Source of the DNA: Hymenolepis diminuta | Taxonomy: Eukaryota; Platyhelminthes; Cestoda; Cyclophyllidea; Hymenolepididae | Length of the DNA: 64,000 nucleotides | Reading direction: 5' to 3' | Assembly (NCBI GenBank): GCA_900708905.1 | Contig: CAADRB010000006.1 | Coordinates: 434,001 to 498,000 of the forward strand | Shown: positions 51,901 to 64,000 of the stretch, piece after piece | Layout: the number at the start of each line of letters is the position of its first letter | Position numbering within the stretch: the stretch's first letter is position 1 | Position numbers and translations under genes: made by a program | The notes under the pieces: generated by a model | Seen by the model: only the letters and a program-made list of their open reading frames with translations | Told to the model about the DNA's origin: nothing | Database searches by the model: none

Positions 51901-54900
51901 AAACATCAATTTTACGCTCAAAGATATTTTACTCTAGTCATACAAACTTTAATGTTTCTATATAACTATAATTCTTTCAATGATTTAAGGTGGTTCTTAC
52001 GTTCTATAGTAATGGCCATGACGAAATAATTAGGGAAAAATCTAAATAAACTTTTTTGAACCTGTTGATTCTTAGGTTCCAGTGCCCATTCATTAGATCG
52101 CTTTCAATAGATTAACAGAATTGCAAATAGAGAAATAAAATAGACTGAGTAAATTTCCTCTTATACAATGTCTAAATATCAATAAACATTCTAAAAGTAC
52201 TGTCGAATTTGATCTAATGTCAAATTTTGGAACAATGACACAGAATAATTGAATGGTCAGTTAAGTTATTGAAACACGATTTGGGTTTATTTTGAAAATT
52301 TATGTGATCTACCAGAATGAATTTGTTAATAGATGTTCAATTAAGGAAATTAGATGCAAGAGAAATCTCATTTTGAAAAACAACTTCAGAAAACTTTTTT
52401 TATTTTCAAGAATAAAAACGATATGGAAATAACAAGGCCATGATTACCCTTTACTCCAACTTATCATATATTGTAACTACATATGTTTGCTTGGCTCAGT
52501 ATATATGTACGATAATATGAGAAGGCAAAACATATTTTGCAAAAAGTAAGGTTTAAATTAATTTATTTTAAGCCGAATAATGTAGAAAATTTATGATTTG
52601 TGCATAATGTGGTGACTTTATTCATATCTAATTTATCTGGTTTCGTGATTCGTTAATCATTTTTAACGTATGTTATCAACCACCTGAGTTGCAAGTTCTT
52701 CTTCGTCACAAAGCCACCATTTTAGCTTACAAATTACAGGAGTAATGCTTCCTTTTTGTCGTAATAAAATAATATATCACCGACTCTGGCTCATCCCTGT
52801 CTTGCAGTAGCAAAGTTCGTTCAGTTCGTATCATTACTGTAGGTACTTTAGATTAGTAGTTTACATTTTGAATAAATGGGATGCGTGGTGAGGATATTTA
52901 ACGAACAGCAGGAATCAACAGAAGCAGGAATATGCTAGCATTTAATAATAACAGATTCAAGCAGAAGATCGATAATGAATATGGATCAGGATTTCACAAC
53001 TATCCAATAAGGAGATCGTTTCCATTTCTTTCATGCCTTTTCTGTTTTTTGATAAAATAAAACATAAATAACGATAACTCACACGAAATACTCAATAAAA
53101 AATATTTATGACTTCTATTTATAAAATTTAACAGCTTATAGACACGCAAAATGACCTCTAATGAGGAGATAGAAAGTAAGTGAAATCATCTATTTAGGAA
53201 GAAAAGGTTCTCTAGGAGCAAATAAGGAGCAGCAATTTTTGGCAGCGGTAAAGTAGAGATGAAAACTTTACCAAACGTTGGTAAAGTAGAACTGCAAATG
53301 CATGGTATGCGAGAGTTATTTTCAATGCAGGGTGTGAACTGCTTGGTATTATTAACTATGGCAAGGCCAAAAAGGGCTTTTACAATTTATGATAATAGGA
53401 CGACATCAAAAAATGTAAGAAGACAAAATACAGAACATTAAAAATCTGCGGGTGTCCTAGTTGTAGTAATATGATCAGAGTTGGTCAACAGAATTAAAGT
53501 CGGGAAAATGGTTTTAGTTCCCCCTGTCCACATGTAAATAATAAGGTTAACTTGTGAAGATTGCAAAAATATTTGTGTAGATCTTTTGAGAAATGGGTCA
53601 AAAAGTGTATCGATCAATTTAATCACTTTTTAGCAAAGTACCATCTGCCAGTTTTATAAGTGATGCCATTTCCTGGTGAAGGCCTTTTTACATAAAAAAT
53701 AGAAATGATGAATTAGATATGAGCATTGAAGAATTATGACCATAAAACATATAAATGCTCTCATACAATAACGAAAGTGAAGTATTCTTAACAACCGCAT
53801 TTATTAAAGTTTTCTTGAATTGACGTTTTCTCTCATGGTCATGATTAATTATTTCTGTGATCTAATTATCTCGACCCAAGCCTGAGCTCACAGCCGTACG
53901 TGAAGTGCTTAAACACAGCTGCGAAATCATGTTTCCTTGCCAAATCATCGTATGTTCTCAAGGAGTATATTTATTTTTCATGGTTTACTTTAATCAACGT
54001 AGTAAAACCACCAAAGTATCCTTTGAGTGAGCGTTGTTACTTCATAGCGTCTCCAATCAATGGTGTTCGGAACAATCCGTTTATGTTACATCCCCTCTGT
54101 AAAAAAAATACACCGGCCGTAACTTCCACATATATACATCAATGTCTTTCTTCTAGCTTCGGAGTTTTTCAACAAACCCACCTTGTTACCATCCTAACTT
54201 TCCTTTCTATCCATTTGTAGTAGTGAAGATGGGTAGAAGATGAAAAGGTAGTGCCTGAAGGGTAGTAATTGAGAAACGTTATAGTCAAACTACAAATATA
54301 AGATATTTTAGATTTGCCTTTAAATTAAATTAAAATAAAATTTATTTTTTAGTTTTATTCGCCTTTCCTCTGCATGAAGTATTAGAGTTGTAAAATTTTG
54401 TTGGCTAATAAGTTAAATAATTAGGACCTAACTGCCAGAAGTATGAGAAGAGATTCTTAAATGGCTAAAACGGTCTTTAAGTTTAAAGAAAGGGGATTGT
54501 GAAAAGTAGCTATATCAACTGAAACAGCGTATACCAAAGTAAAGAATTTTTTGTTATCTTTTCAAAATATATCAAGGGCTTATTTGCCTAAAGTGCACGT
54601 ATTTCAGGGTATCATTAAACTCTAATTTATGATTAAAGCGATATAAAATATTTTACTTATCATTTTTTGTTTATATCTGATGCTTTTCCTTGGCCTTTTC
54701 ATATGTTCTGTTGTTTAAATAATCTTATGTTTGCGCTTTATTTATTAGCCATGGCTGTGAAAAGAGCATTACAATCTTTCATCATTGCGGAACATCCAAA
54801 CACATGGGAAGTGAAGGTTCGCGAAGGGGAGGTACGTTTACAGGTTATGTGAGCTTCAATAATTATCAAGCAGTGCTGAGGTTCTTCATCAGCTTACTCT

Positions 54901-57900
54901 TCGTAGGTAAAATCTACATGACAAGTTTTTAAATGATTTTAGTTAATTCAAATTTTTTCATAATTCTTGTAGCATCCATATACTGGACAGAGATGTCCAC
55001 AAGTTAGCAGATCATCTTTGGAATTGCGGCGATCAATCCATCAGTGTCTTCTCATCTCACGTTCTTTTGCAAAGAACTGATGACACCTAGAATTCGCACA
55101 CAATTTTTCTTTTACATACAACTCACAATTATGACTGATGTTCAATAATGCAACGAACGAGTTCTTCTTTAGGATTCATCACCCAATCTGTTCAGGGTCT
55201 GCTTAAAGTTTATTTAACCAACTCTTTGGAGGCACCTACTTTTTGCAAGTGTGATTTCAATAACTCCTTTACTAATACTTTATCATCTTGGTGAAGGGCT
55301 GCTCATAAATTTAAATTTGTAACCGTATGTAGTGGCGTGCGTCTCTAATCCAACTAACTGGAGACCGGTGCGGAAAATTATTGTCGCTGAAACACACGAT
55401 GACTTTCACCCTTTCCGAGAAAGGTATGACTGACCGCTTAGCCTGACTAACTTATCGATCTACTCTAAACACATGTTTATGTTACCAAAGCGCGAAGTCA
55501 AATATTTTATGCCAAGTCACTAAACTATTTAAAATGGAATAAATCAATTAGGTTAGTGTCTTCTCAAGGTCTTTATCAGTTGAATCGCCGATTTAAAAAT
55601 CCAATAGACGAAAACTCCTGTGTTTGCCATTACCGTTGCTCCTCCGTATTTAACTTGCTATCAATGTCAGCTTGACGTGCGATTATATACAGATACACAT
55701 AGAAGAAAACTGTAATATAACTAACGTCACTAGAACTGTTAGATAATTGCCATTAAAGCGACCATGGTTTCTAATAAAAATGTGGCGTTATTTGTACTTG
55801 ATCGTCGATGTCTAGGTATGACGATTGGGCGTCGTGTATGCTTCTATATGCACGCTCGAATTGGTAAGTTTAGCGGCTACTTATTGTTCCTTATCGGTAG
55901 GCGTTGACTTGTACCTATTATTTAAGAAATATTAACTCAGTAACATTTTCTTCTTCTTCATCTAATCGGGCTCAATTAACGTTTTCAAGGGAAAGTTGCT
56001 TTCTCGTCGACATGATTATACCTCACAACGTAGACGAACTGCAAGTGCAAGTAGTGATAGTCCTTCGTGAAGTTATCGACTTGACAGCAAATACGCTGCC
56101 TTGTAATCTAACATAAAATATGTAGTTTTTATATATGTTAGAAATAATAATCTCTGTCTACATTCTGAAAAAGATATCTCTCACTGATATTTGACATGTA
56201 CAACATGACAGAAACTAGGAAAAACGTATTATTATCAGTACAGGGAAACAACTTTATCCCTGTAATCTTGGTGGTATTTATGATCAAATGATCTAATGGC
56301 AATGTAAAATATTCATTTAGACTACTATTAAATATTAAATAATCGTATATTTTCATGATTGTGTCTTTATTTTAATTAATTACTTGGAATAGCAATATGA
56401 ACCCCTTGAGATCGTATCGAATCTTTTTTTATAATTTGGTGTGATATCCTGAAACTGTGCTTTCGAAGAGAAAAATTTATCTCTTCATTTATATCGGTTA
56501 AAGATGATAAAATTTAGGCGTCACATAAAGCATTTATACCTTAAATCTGATTTTCAATGCCTGATAAGGATATAAATCAAGATGCTTTGTCCCAAATTTT
56601 CAGGCAAATCTAATTTACTAGGCGACAGGTAAGACAATTTTTGTCATTAAAATCACATAAACCACTCTCATCCGGCTATTCAAGCAATAAGCTGGAAAAT
56701 ATTACATCAGTTTATGCCAACTTAAGACTCTGTAAATTTACACCATGACTAATTTGAACAGAATACTGAGATTTGAGACCAATAAATGTCAAATTAGTGC
56801 AAAAATTTGCTCTTGAAAGCTACAATATATAATATTATCATCTAAGTGCCTTAGAGGCTAAGATATAAACAAACGCTCTCATAAAATTCAATGAATGACG
56901 CTTTTAAAGTTAGAGAAATTATAATTGAAATGAACGGAATTTCCCTATTTAATTTTCTTCTTACGTCAGGAAATATTATTTTACTCTATTGTACTATCCC
57001 AATGACCAAAATATTTAATATTACAAAATTTGACATAGCCTATCTAGATAAAGAGTTGCTAATGGAAAAGAGCTTCAAAACAGATAATCAAATTAACGAC
57101 GCATATTAATATTTATAATTGATCTTTTTAAGCTATTAAATATCAAATATTTATATTTCAGTATGAAAACTTTGTTTATTTGTTCTTTTTTTAGTTTAAA
57201 TGTCAAGATGTCTTCCCAGTGACAGAATAAATGGCCATGGATATTAAGTAGGGGATGTATAGGGTGTATTGCTTGAAAACGAGTAAGCTAATGAGCAAAA
57301 TGGCATTTTTCTAACTCTTGTAAGCTTTAAATTTGGAAGGGCGGGGGATAGCATTTTGGTGAAACAACCCCTTCCTTGAGGTCAACTTATGTACAAGTTC
57401 ATTATACTCATGTTTTTTATGTTAATATAGTAACTGAAGCCTTTGCGTACGTGAGTGTAACGATAAATAACTTTTTGGATGATAGAGAGTAATCCAGAGT
57501 TAGAAAGCTTGACTACCTCTACATTTTCCGCCCAAATAGACCGTGCACAACACAACATTCAATTATCTCTTTCCTAGCATTTACGCTTAATACAGAAAAA
57601 ATAATGCCAAATATGTCAACAGGATTCAATTTAGGGAATTATAGCTGTACAAAGGGTTTGTTCATATACAAGAAGACACAATTGGATGAGGAAAGAGAAA
57701 GGAACTGAGGAATTTTGCATTCAGGTCGTCGAAATTATAAGGTTATGCATAATGTAAGTTGTTAAGAGAAATGGGATAGATGTGGACAAGGTAGAAGCTG
57801 ACGATGTTTGCATTTGCGTCCATTCGTAACCTACCACTGGTAGAAATGGCTTCCATACCGATCCTTGTTTACCTGCAGATTTAAAGTTATATTTTTTTTG

Positions 57901-59410
57901 TCAATCGTATTATATTTATGGAACAAAGATTAAAGTACCATTTAATTCGTAATTTTGAAAGGGGGATAGCACTGAATAGTTAAAGTACTGAACTGCCTCT
58001 TATCTCGACTGCGTAATTGTTAACCTTCTTACTTGGTTTTGGGTCAGCCGAAATTGGTGCTTCTAAAAGATTAATTATTTTGAAATATAACATTAGATTG
58101 ACGTTTATTTCTGCTTAAGACAATTGACCTCCCATAACCCCTCAACAGCATCAATATGTTTAAAACTATTCGGAGTTCTTAGTAATAACGTAATTCAAAT
58201 TTAGAAACAATTAAATAGGCGCCTTAATTGCCGTTGGTCATATATCCATTCATCTGTTCTATCCATAGAAGTATTTAACCGTAAATGGTAAACCACCTCA
58301 CCCATTAGTTTCAAAAGATCCTTTCATTTCTCTTTTTACATCTCTATCATTTCCAAGATTTCCGTTAATAGGCCTCAAGTGTATTCTCTCTTTGTGTTTT
58401 CATTTCAACAGAGACAGAGAGAAACTTGTGAGAGAAAGAGTACAGAATGTTTACAGGACAGATGTCAGATACCAAGTTACCTACCAGTTCAAAATATTTT
58501 TATTTTAAACAGTGTAACATACAAAAATATTACCTTCATAGATAATATATTAATTTGCCAGATTGCACAAGCTCTTTTATTATTCCCTACACGTTATTAA
58601 AGTGTACTATTTGCAGCAGATGTAAGTAGTGATTATCTGAAATTTCCTGATTGATTGCAATACTCTTTAGTTATTCCTTGAATATTAGTCTCTGCTTTTT
58701 GTTTGGAGTGCTTTAGAATACCATCCACAATGCTTCTACAATTACACTGTGACATTTTTACAAAATTAGCTGTCAATTTTCCTATTTTTAGTCCCTTTAT
58801 TAGTTTTTTGTCCATTTAAGCACAATTTGATTTATTCTTGATCATGTTATGGATTTTGACAGGAAATGTTCATTGTCCATTGCACCAGGTAAAGTACGGC
58901 ATATTAAAAATACAATAAAGGGCTATAATTGCATATATCTTCAAACCTTTAGAATGTTAAATGTTTGTGAGAACGTTTTGCATTTTCAATTTGTGCGATT
59001 CTTTCAGGTTGCTGTGCGATGTTATTTTATAGGCACACTTTTGCATCCTGACCTAATATAAAATGTTTTCTTGTGTATTTGTGCTGTTTAATAATCGTTT
59101 TACATTACCATATACAATAGTATGAAAAATATATATAATTAAAATACTCATAATCTTCTTTTCTGCATCTTAAATAGTAATCGAAGTGCTATTTACAGGG
59201 TCCTAAAAAGTTTCTAATTAGTATTAATAATATAGCTATTACTGACCCAGTTATCGTCCTTATTGCATCACCAGGATTTTTACCGTGAATACTTTAAGTA
59301 ACGTCCTTTTGTTCAGGCATTAGCACTATTTCAGGGTTAATATTTTAATCAAATGTCATGCAAACTGGCAAATATTTAGTTGCTACATAAATGGGTGAAG
59401 AAGGACTTAC
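48911..59410. other. About 10 kb without recognised gene
   Basis: No supported exon or RNA gene. A (GA)11 microsatellite lies at 49913-49934. A G+C-richer block at about 55320-55460 and an open minus-strand stretch at 52663-52764 remain unassigned. A 106-codon plus frame at 53900-54220 has no recognisable motif. The next 3' exon of the Ig-domain gene, which should encode the conserved Cys of its second Ig domain, would be expected on the minus strand here or lower, but I did not find it. Confidence 0.45.
49913..49934. repeat. (GA)11 microsatellite
   Basis: Eleven perfect GA units, followed by short CTCTC and CTCTCTGAGAGAC motifs within 75 bp that could pair with it. This is an ordinary simple repeat. 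Confidence 0.9.
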
Positions 59411-59491
59411 TCTTTTTCTGTCCCGGATGTACAGCTTCATCTTTTACAAGTACATCATTGCTGGAAATATCCCCAGTCGGTTGTCGCTTGG
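59411..59491 (-). CDS. Ig-domain adhesion protein: exon with the Ig1-Ig2 linker
   Basis: This 81-nt exon on the minus strand has an acceptor ...tttttataactatag| at 59491 and a near-perfect donor |gtaagtcc after 59411. It encodes KRQPTGDISSNDVLVKDEA and then VHPGQKK. In lachesin, DIP and IgLON proteins the first Ig domain is followed by a Pro-containing linker and then the SSDVVVREG-like first strand of the second Ig domain; this exon has that pattern. It enters in phase 1, so its first two bases (CC) complete a GCC Ala codon with the last base of the upstream exon, and it leaves in phase 1. The frame match across the 1,244-bp intron is strong evidence that both are exons of one gene. The following exon should carry the rest of Ig2, including its first Cys and core Trp; I did not find it. 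Confidence 0.78.
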
Positions 59492-60735
59492 CTATAGTTA
59501 TAAAAAGACAAAATCGAGGTAAGCAATGGAAATAATATTCGTAAAAGTTGATTGTATAATATGTTGTATTGTGTAAATACAGATAACCAACCATAATTAT
59601 ATTAGGTGCGACTCTATGAGAAAATTCATTTAATGCATCCAATCTCATCTACTTATAAGTGCTTCTACCTTTAAAGAACCGTAACTATGTTAAGTTCTCC
59701 ACTTCAGACAGAACGAGGGTATAAGTAAGTCGGGATTGGTATGACAAAATAGTAAGAATCTGAAGATGAAATGCTCTTATTTGAACTTTACGATATCAGA
59801 ATTCAAAGTTGTCAGCAATGTTTACTAATATGTGAAAAAATGATATTTTTAGCTCAAATTCATAAGAATAATTTGCATTTTATAAAAGTCTTCTCTCCCT
59901 CCTGCCTTATTGAACAATTTACCGGTTTTCGTGCTCAGAAACTTTTCACTAACATAAATATACATTTTCACTTTGTTATTGATAATCAAGTTTTTAAATC
60001 AAAAAATAATCTCAAATTAGCTATTTAAAAGGAACCAAACTGCTCTAATATCTGTTCATTTTGAGTGTTAACGTCTGAAACATTTTATGATTTCCTCTTT
60101 ATGGGATATAAATAAGTGAGTTATGATAAGTTTTACTTTGTTATTTACGTTTGAACACACAGTTGACAAGATATGAACTTTTTTTTATTTCTCTAAAAAG
60201 AATCAATGAAAGATTGCTTCATTATTTTTATATAAAAAAACGACAGAAGTAATTTAGTATTTTCACTGTAATCATAAAACTCTCATATCACGAACATGGA
60301 TATTTCCTACGAAAATACTCACAGACGAAAACGGGATAAAATATGAATGTGAAAAATCAAATCAAACTGAAACAAAACTGAAATCCTCACCATTAGTACC
60401 ATCGCTGATATTTTTGGAATTCATCCATTATTAAATGCCAGAAAAATTGAAGAAACCTGGTAAAACTTTCAATCCTAAGGATTATCTACCACACATTGGG
60501 ATATATAGTACAGTATTCATGAATAAACTATTTATAAAAGATTCAATTTCTAGTTCACGTCCTTTTTAACTATTCACAAAACCATAGCGAGGTTAAATTA
60601 TTGAATAAAATTAACCTGATGGATAGCATTGCTAAAAAATAGCCTTTACAATTGTCCAAACGGAAAGTGTTTAGTTAGCAAATATTAAAATCCTATGTTT
60701 AGGCAAGGATGAATAAAATGATGTGTTCACTTTAC
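59492..60735 (-). other. Intron of the Ig-domain gene
   Basis: GT-AG intron on the minus strand, 1,244 bp, with donor ATAG|gtaaag at 60735 and acceptor ctatag at 59492-59497. The phase is 1 on both sides. I see nothing else in it; an 85-codon plus-strand frame at 59771-60028 has no motif and is probably chance. Confidence 0.7.
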
Positions 60736-60937
60736 CTATTACACTGAGACTAATGAATCTCTCGCGTAATTGTTTGGAGTTGATTTGACATATGTACACA
60801 CCGCTGTCCCGAAGGCTGACATTTGCAATTCGCAGACTCCAGCCTCCCCGTATGGACTTATCAATGGAAAATCGCTTGTCAGAGATGTTGTCTCCGACTG
60901 CTATTTCTCGTAAGGCTCTTTCTTTCCACCATGACAT
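60736..60937 (-). CDS. Ig-domain adhesion protein: exon for second half of Ig1
   Basis: This 202-nt exon encodes 67 residues of an immunoglobulin domain of the V/I set. It starts MSWWKERALREIAVGD (core Trp of strand C, then C'), continues DKRFSIDKS (strand D) and GGWSLRIANV (strand E), and reaches LRDSGVYICQINS, the Asp-x-Gly-x-Tyr-x-Cys tyrosine corner of strand F, then ISLSVI of strand G. The W-x-L-x-I/D-x-G-x-Y-x-CQIN pattern is typical of the lachesin/DIP/Dpr/IgLON group of neuronal surface proteins. The initial Met is internal: an acceptor (catttacttag|) lies immediately before it, and the first half of the domain with its Cys must be on an exon upstream (higher coordinates). The donor is ATAG|gtaaag. 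Two N-glycosylation sequons (NIS, NVS) fit an extracellular protein. Which of the related families it belongs to cannot be settled from one domain. Confidence 0.9.
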
Positions 60938-63900
60938 CTAAGTAAATGTTAAAAGATGTCATTAAGGGTCTTTTACTACAAGTGCTGCTATCTAATATAA
61001 TATTATGAAGTTATATAGATCTTACACACAAAGAAATCAAAATATTCCCTTTGTGTGTTAATTAAGATAATTTAAAATAAAAACGATATTTTTACTTGTT
61101 TATATATAAATATACATACATGTATTTCTGGAATTTTACTTTAGAATTCTAGACTTTATTCAAACTGAACATGCTGTTTGACTCCTGCATGTCACATGAA
61201 TACTCATTGAATTTTCATATTTAGCAGTGAAAGTTGGCCATATTAAGTCTTATTTAAAACACAAGACTTGATACACTCAGCGTAACGCTTTATATCAACA
61301 TCTCTGCCCTTGTATCTACCTGTTTTCATCCCAATATTCCCTTCCTCGTGTTCTCGATATTATTTTTCAATATACATAAAAATTTTTTTCACCTTCTCTC
61401 ATGACTTTGCAATTTAGAAAAAAGCCAATATCAATAACCTTTTGAAAGTCCCTTTGTAATGCGTCACGACTTTGGATATTATAAAATTAATGCAGAGTCA
61501 TTAATTATTAACCATTGCTAAACGTATGCATCTAACAAATGGGAGAAAACACGATCGATGCTCATCAATGCATCTTATGCTATTTGAACATTCAAACGTG
61601 CTGTTCACCTGTATTAATCACCCCGTCCTCTCTCAACCCAAATCGAGTCTTCTTCACATCTTTCATAAGGATGAAGTTTTTTAACGATTTTTATTAGCCA
61701 GTATTTAAAAATGGGAGCAAATCAAGTGTTTATTTCAAAATTTTGTTTAAATATTGTATTAATGGATATCGATTTTATCAAAAATCCATTATTGTTTTCA
61801 AACCATAGCAAGCTGAATAATTTTATGCATCTAAAAAATTTTGTATGATTTGGCAAATCTCTCTAACTGTAATTGTTAATTCATTTTTTCAACTTTTCCT
61901 TTTTAAAATTCAACTCAGAAAATGCCATTTATATATGTTCCAGAAAAGGGATAACGTTCTCTTTCTCGTCATAAATTTTGGACTAATTGTATTACTCTTC
62001 TCATATTCAGGACCTAAAAATACGCTGTTGATAAAATTTATAAAACAAGCAGAATATAGTATATTTTTCTAGTAATCACACTAATTAATCAGACATAATC
62101 CTTCTATATCACCTTTTTAATGGGTTTTGCAGTACCTGTGCACTTTAATTCAATGGTTTTTTCACTTTGTCTATGTATTACGTACTATTGATTCATAACT
62201 CTGTCATAAATGTAAGTTTCTGTACCCAGTTTGGCCTGTTTCCTCGTTCTGTAATGAGGACTTTCCTTTTCTTCCAGTTTTACTTCTTACTCATACGTCC
62301 CAACTGTCCAATGTACACTTTGTCCTAATTTACTATTGATTTTCACAACCAGGAAATGTTGCTGCCTCCCGCCAGCCTTTGGAAGGTCATTAATTTTGTA
62401 CGGGGATTTCTAGCCTAATTTGATTGAGCTCATAAAGTAGCGTTATTGACTAAATCAGCGCTACCTTATTAATAAACGCACTATTTTATCGGCACACTTA
62501 TTTTGGTTTTAACTGATCGGGAGCTTTTAAGTTAAAAAATGAATCAGCCGTTAAAAGAGACACAAAGTCAAAAGATCAGAAAGTATGTATTACAGGAGGT
62601 CACAAATGAACAGCTTGATCTTAAAGCTATCTTTTGAATCAAATTTGAATTTGCATAATATAAATATTAATAATATTAAAATTTATTTGATTTAAATAAA
62701 AAATTAATAATTTCATAATAGATTCTAATATTTTATTCAAAAGCAGTTTGTTTGTTTACAATTTGTGGTAAAATTTAAACCATATACCATATAAAAGCTA
62801 TTTTAAACCATTTTTGGGTAAAAGGACATCTGAATTTGGCAAAAAAACGCTGTGTGATTTCCTCTGTTTGTAGATAAAATGATATGCGAACATAAACAGA
62901 AATATAACGCTTAAATTATACTAATTTAACAAGAAATTAAAGTGTACAATCTTGAAATAGAAATGATTGTTATGATATTGTTTGAGATTCACTTAAATAG
63001 AACCATCTGCATTAGTTGGAAATCACCTAAGATATTAAATCAAATGTTGAAAAGAAGAGATTCCGAACAGAAAGACAATAGCCAGTAGAGTTTCGGTTTT
63101 TTAAACGTGTGGATAATTTTAGACTTTATCCCTCATTTCTTGGCAAAAATTCCCCTGAGGTTGTCAGTGATCATTGATACCTTGAGTTGTTAGTAAATTT
63201 GCGTTGGTAAACATTTCTTTTAAAATCAGGATACAGCTGGTAATTAATAACTGAAACATCCAATCACGTCAAATTTCATTATATTTCTTTCAGTACAAAC
63301 AAGAATACTGCTAATAAAATTTAATTAAAGAATACACACTATAGGTAATATATTTTAAGAATCAATTTATATTCTCCGCTATTTCTTCTACTTTCTCACT
63401 TTTTTCTTTTCAATCCTCAGTTACTTTCCCATGACTATGTGATAATAAAAGTCATAACATATAAAAGGCTTTAGAAAGAACATTAAAAGTATTACGGATA
63501 TTAAATGGAATTCCCACTTAAGGGAAATAAATAACAGACTAGAATAACCTATGGCTCCCTCATATTACAGCTTACAAATTTTAAAATGCTGTCATATTGC
63601 ATAGAAACATAGAGAATTAGATTAAAAAATTGCAAGAAATTTAATGTTTTTTGCTTATTTTATAGTTTAGACTGAGCTAATAAACAAAATAAACAACACA
63701 TGGCAATTTTTACTTATTGGAAATAGATGTTATCCGACGTCAGGAAACTTTTCCATATAACTGGTAAACTGAATTACTGCAGTATGAATTATTTAAAAGT
63801 TTAAGAATGTGAATTCACAGAAAAAGAAGATTTAACGTTATTTTGCTTCCAACTAGATAAATTTTATTTCCGCCAGTTAAAATCATTACAAGGGAGAAGA

Positions 63901-64000
63901 ACAAATGTAAGTAAAGATTAAAGCCAGGGTCTGAAAATAATCTTCAAGTATTGAACTTTGGATTAAGGTCATGCTCTATTTTGATCCTTGAATATAATCC
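60938..64000. other. Upstream side of the Ig-domain gene; no further exon recognised
   Basis: The 5' exons (signal peptide and first half of Ig1) should lie here or beyond the window. I checked donor-like sites on the minus strand in this stretch but none follows a frame with a recognisable Ig strand B Cys motif, so the preceding exon is probably outside the window. The remainder is A+T-rich; slightly G+C-richer words near 61600-61660 and 62220-62420 are unassigned. Confidence 0.45.

Noticed and set aside
53900..54220. 106-codon plus-strand frame, the longest after the channel
   Set aside because: No recognisable motif, no splice context, and a composition expected from A+T-rich non-coding DNA; a frame of this size is expected by chance in 64 kb on six frames.
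1..64000. CRISPR arrays, prokaryotic operons, rRNA genes, long tandem satellites
   Set aside because: No regularly spaced direct repeats, no clustered same-strand genes and no rRNA-like conserved words were seen; the splice sites and gene families are those of an animal.

Overview
The window looks like a gene-poor, strongly A+T-rich piece of an invertebrate animal genome. Evidence for an animal is a complete DEG/ENaC sodium-channel gene, two spliced exons of a cell-adhesion protein of the lachesin/DIP/IgLON type, a decayed mariner-type transposase, and solo-LTR-like retroelement remnants. There are no operons, no ribosome-binding-site logic and almost no long reading frames. I cannot fix the taxon; an arthropod (for example a chelicerate) or a lophotrochozoan such as a flatworm would both fit. 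One run of six N at 25874-25879 shows this is an assembled scaffold.

Layout. 1-8.9 kb: non-coding as far as I can see, with one weak candidate small exon on the minus strand near 8.14-8.20 kb. 8.9-9.2 kb: C-terminal remains of a Tc1/mariner transposase (minus strand), frameshifted and lacking the third catalytic Asp. 14.74-15.20 kb: an LTR-like element with TGTAG/CTACA ends, a TATA box and a possible GAGG target duplication. 17.67-17.75 kb: a weak tRNA-like (SINE-like) head. 20,161-22,215: an uninterrupted 684-residue DEG/ENaC channel on the plus strand, followed by a poly(A) signal. 22.4-59.4 kb: about 37 kb with no recognisable exon, holding a second, inverted partial copy of the 14.7-kb LTR (42.5-42.7 kb) and two related copies of another LTR-like repeat (41.3-41.8 and 48.5-48.9 kb). 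59.4-60.9 kb: two exons of an immunoglobulin-domain gene on the minus strand, joined by a 1,244-bp intron with matching phase. The rest of that gene is not found; its 3' exons would lie at lower coordinates, so part of the 37-kb desert may be its introns.

The two real genes are unrelated in position and strand. Functionally both would fit the nervous system or an epithelium: a cation channel that may be gated by peptide, acid or mechanical stimuli, and a neuronal-type Ig adhesion protein. This is inference from family membership only. I did not find a clearly undescribed system. The most useful observations are the intronless channel gene, the phase-matched Ig exons, and a terminal motif shared by the LTR-like repeats.
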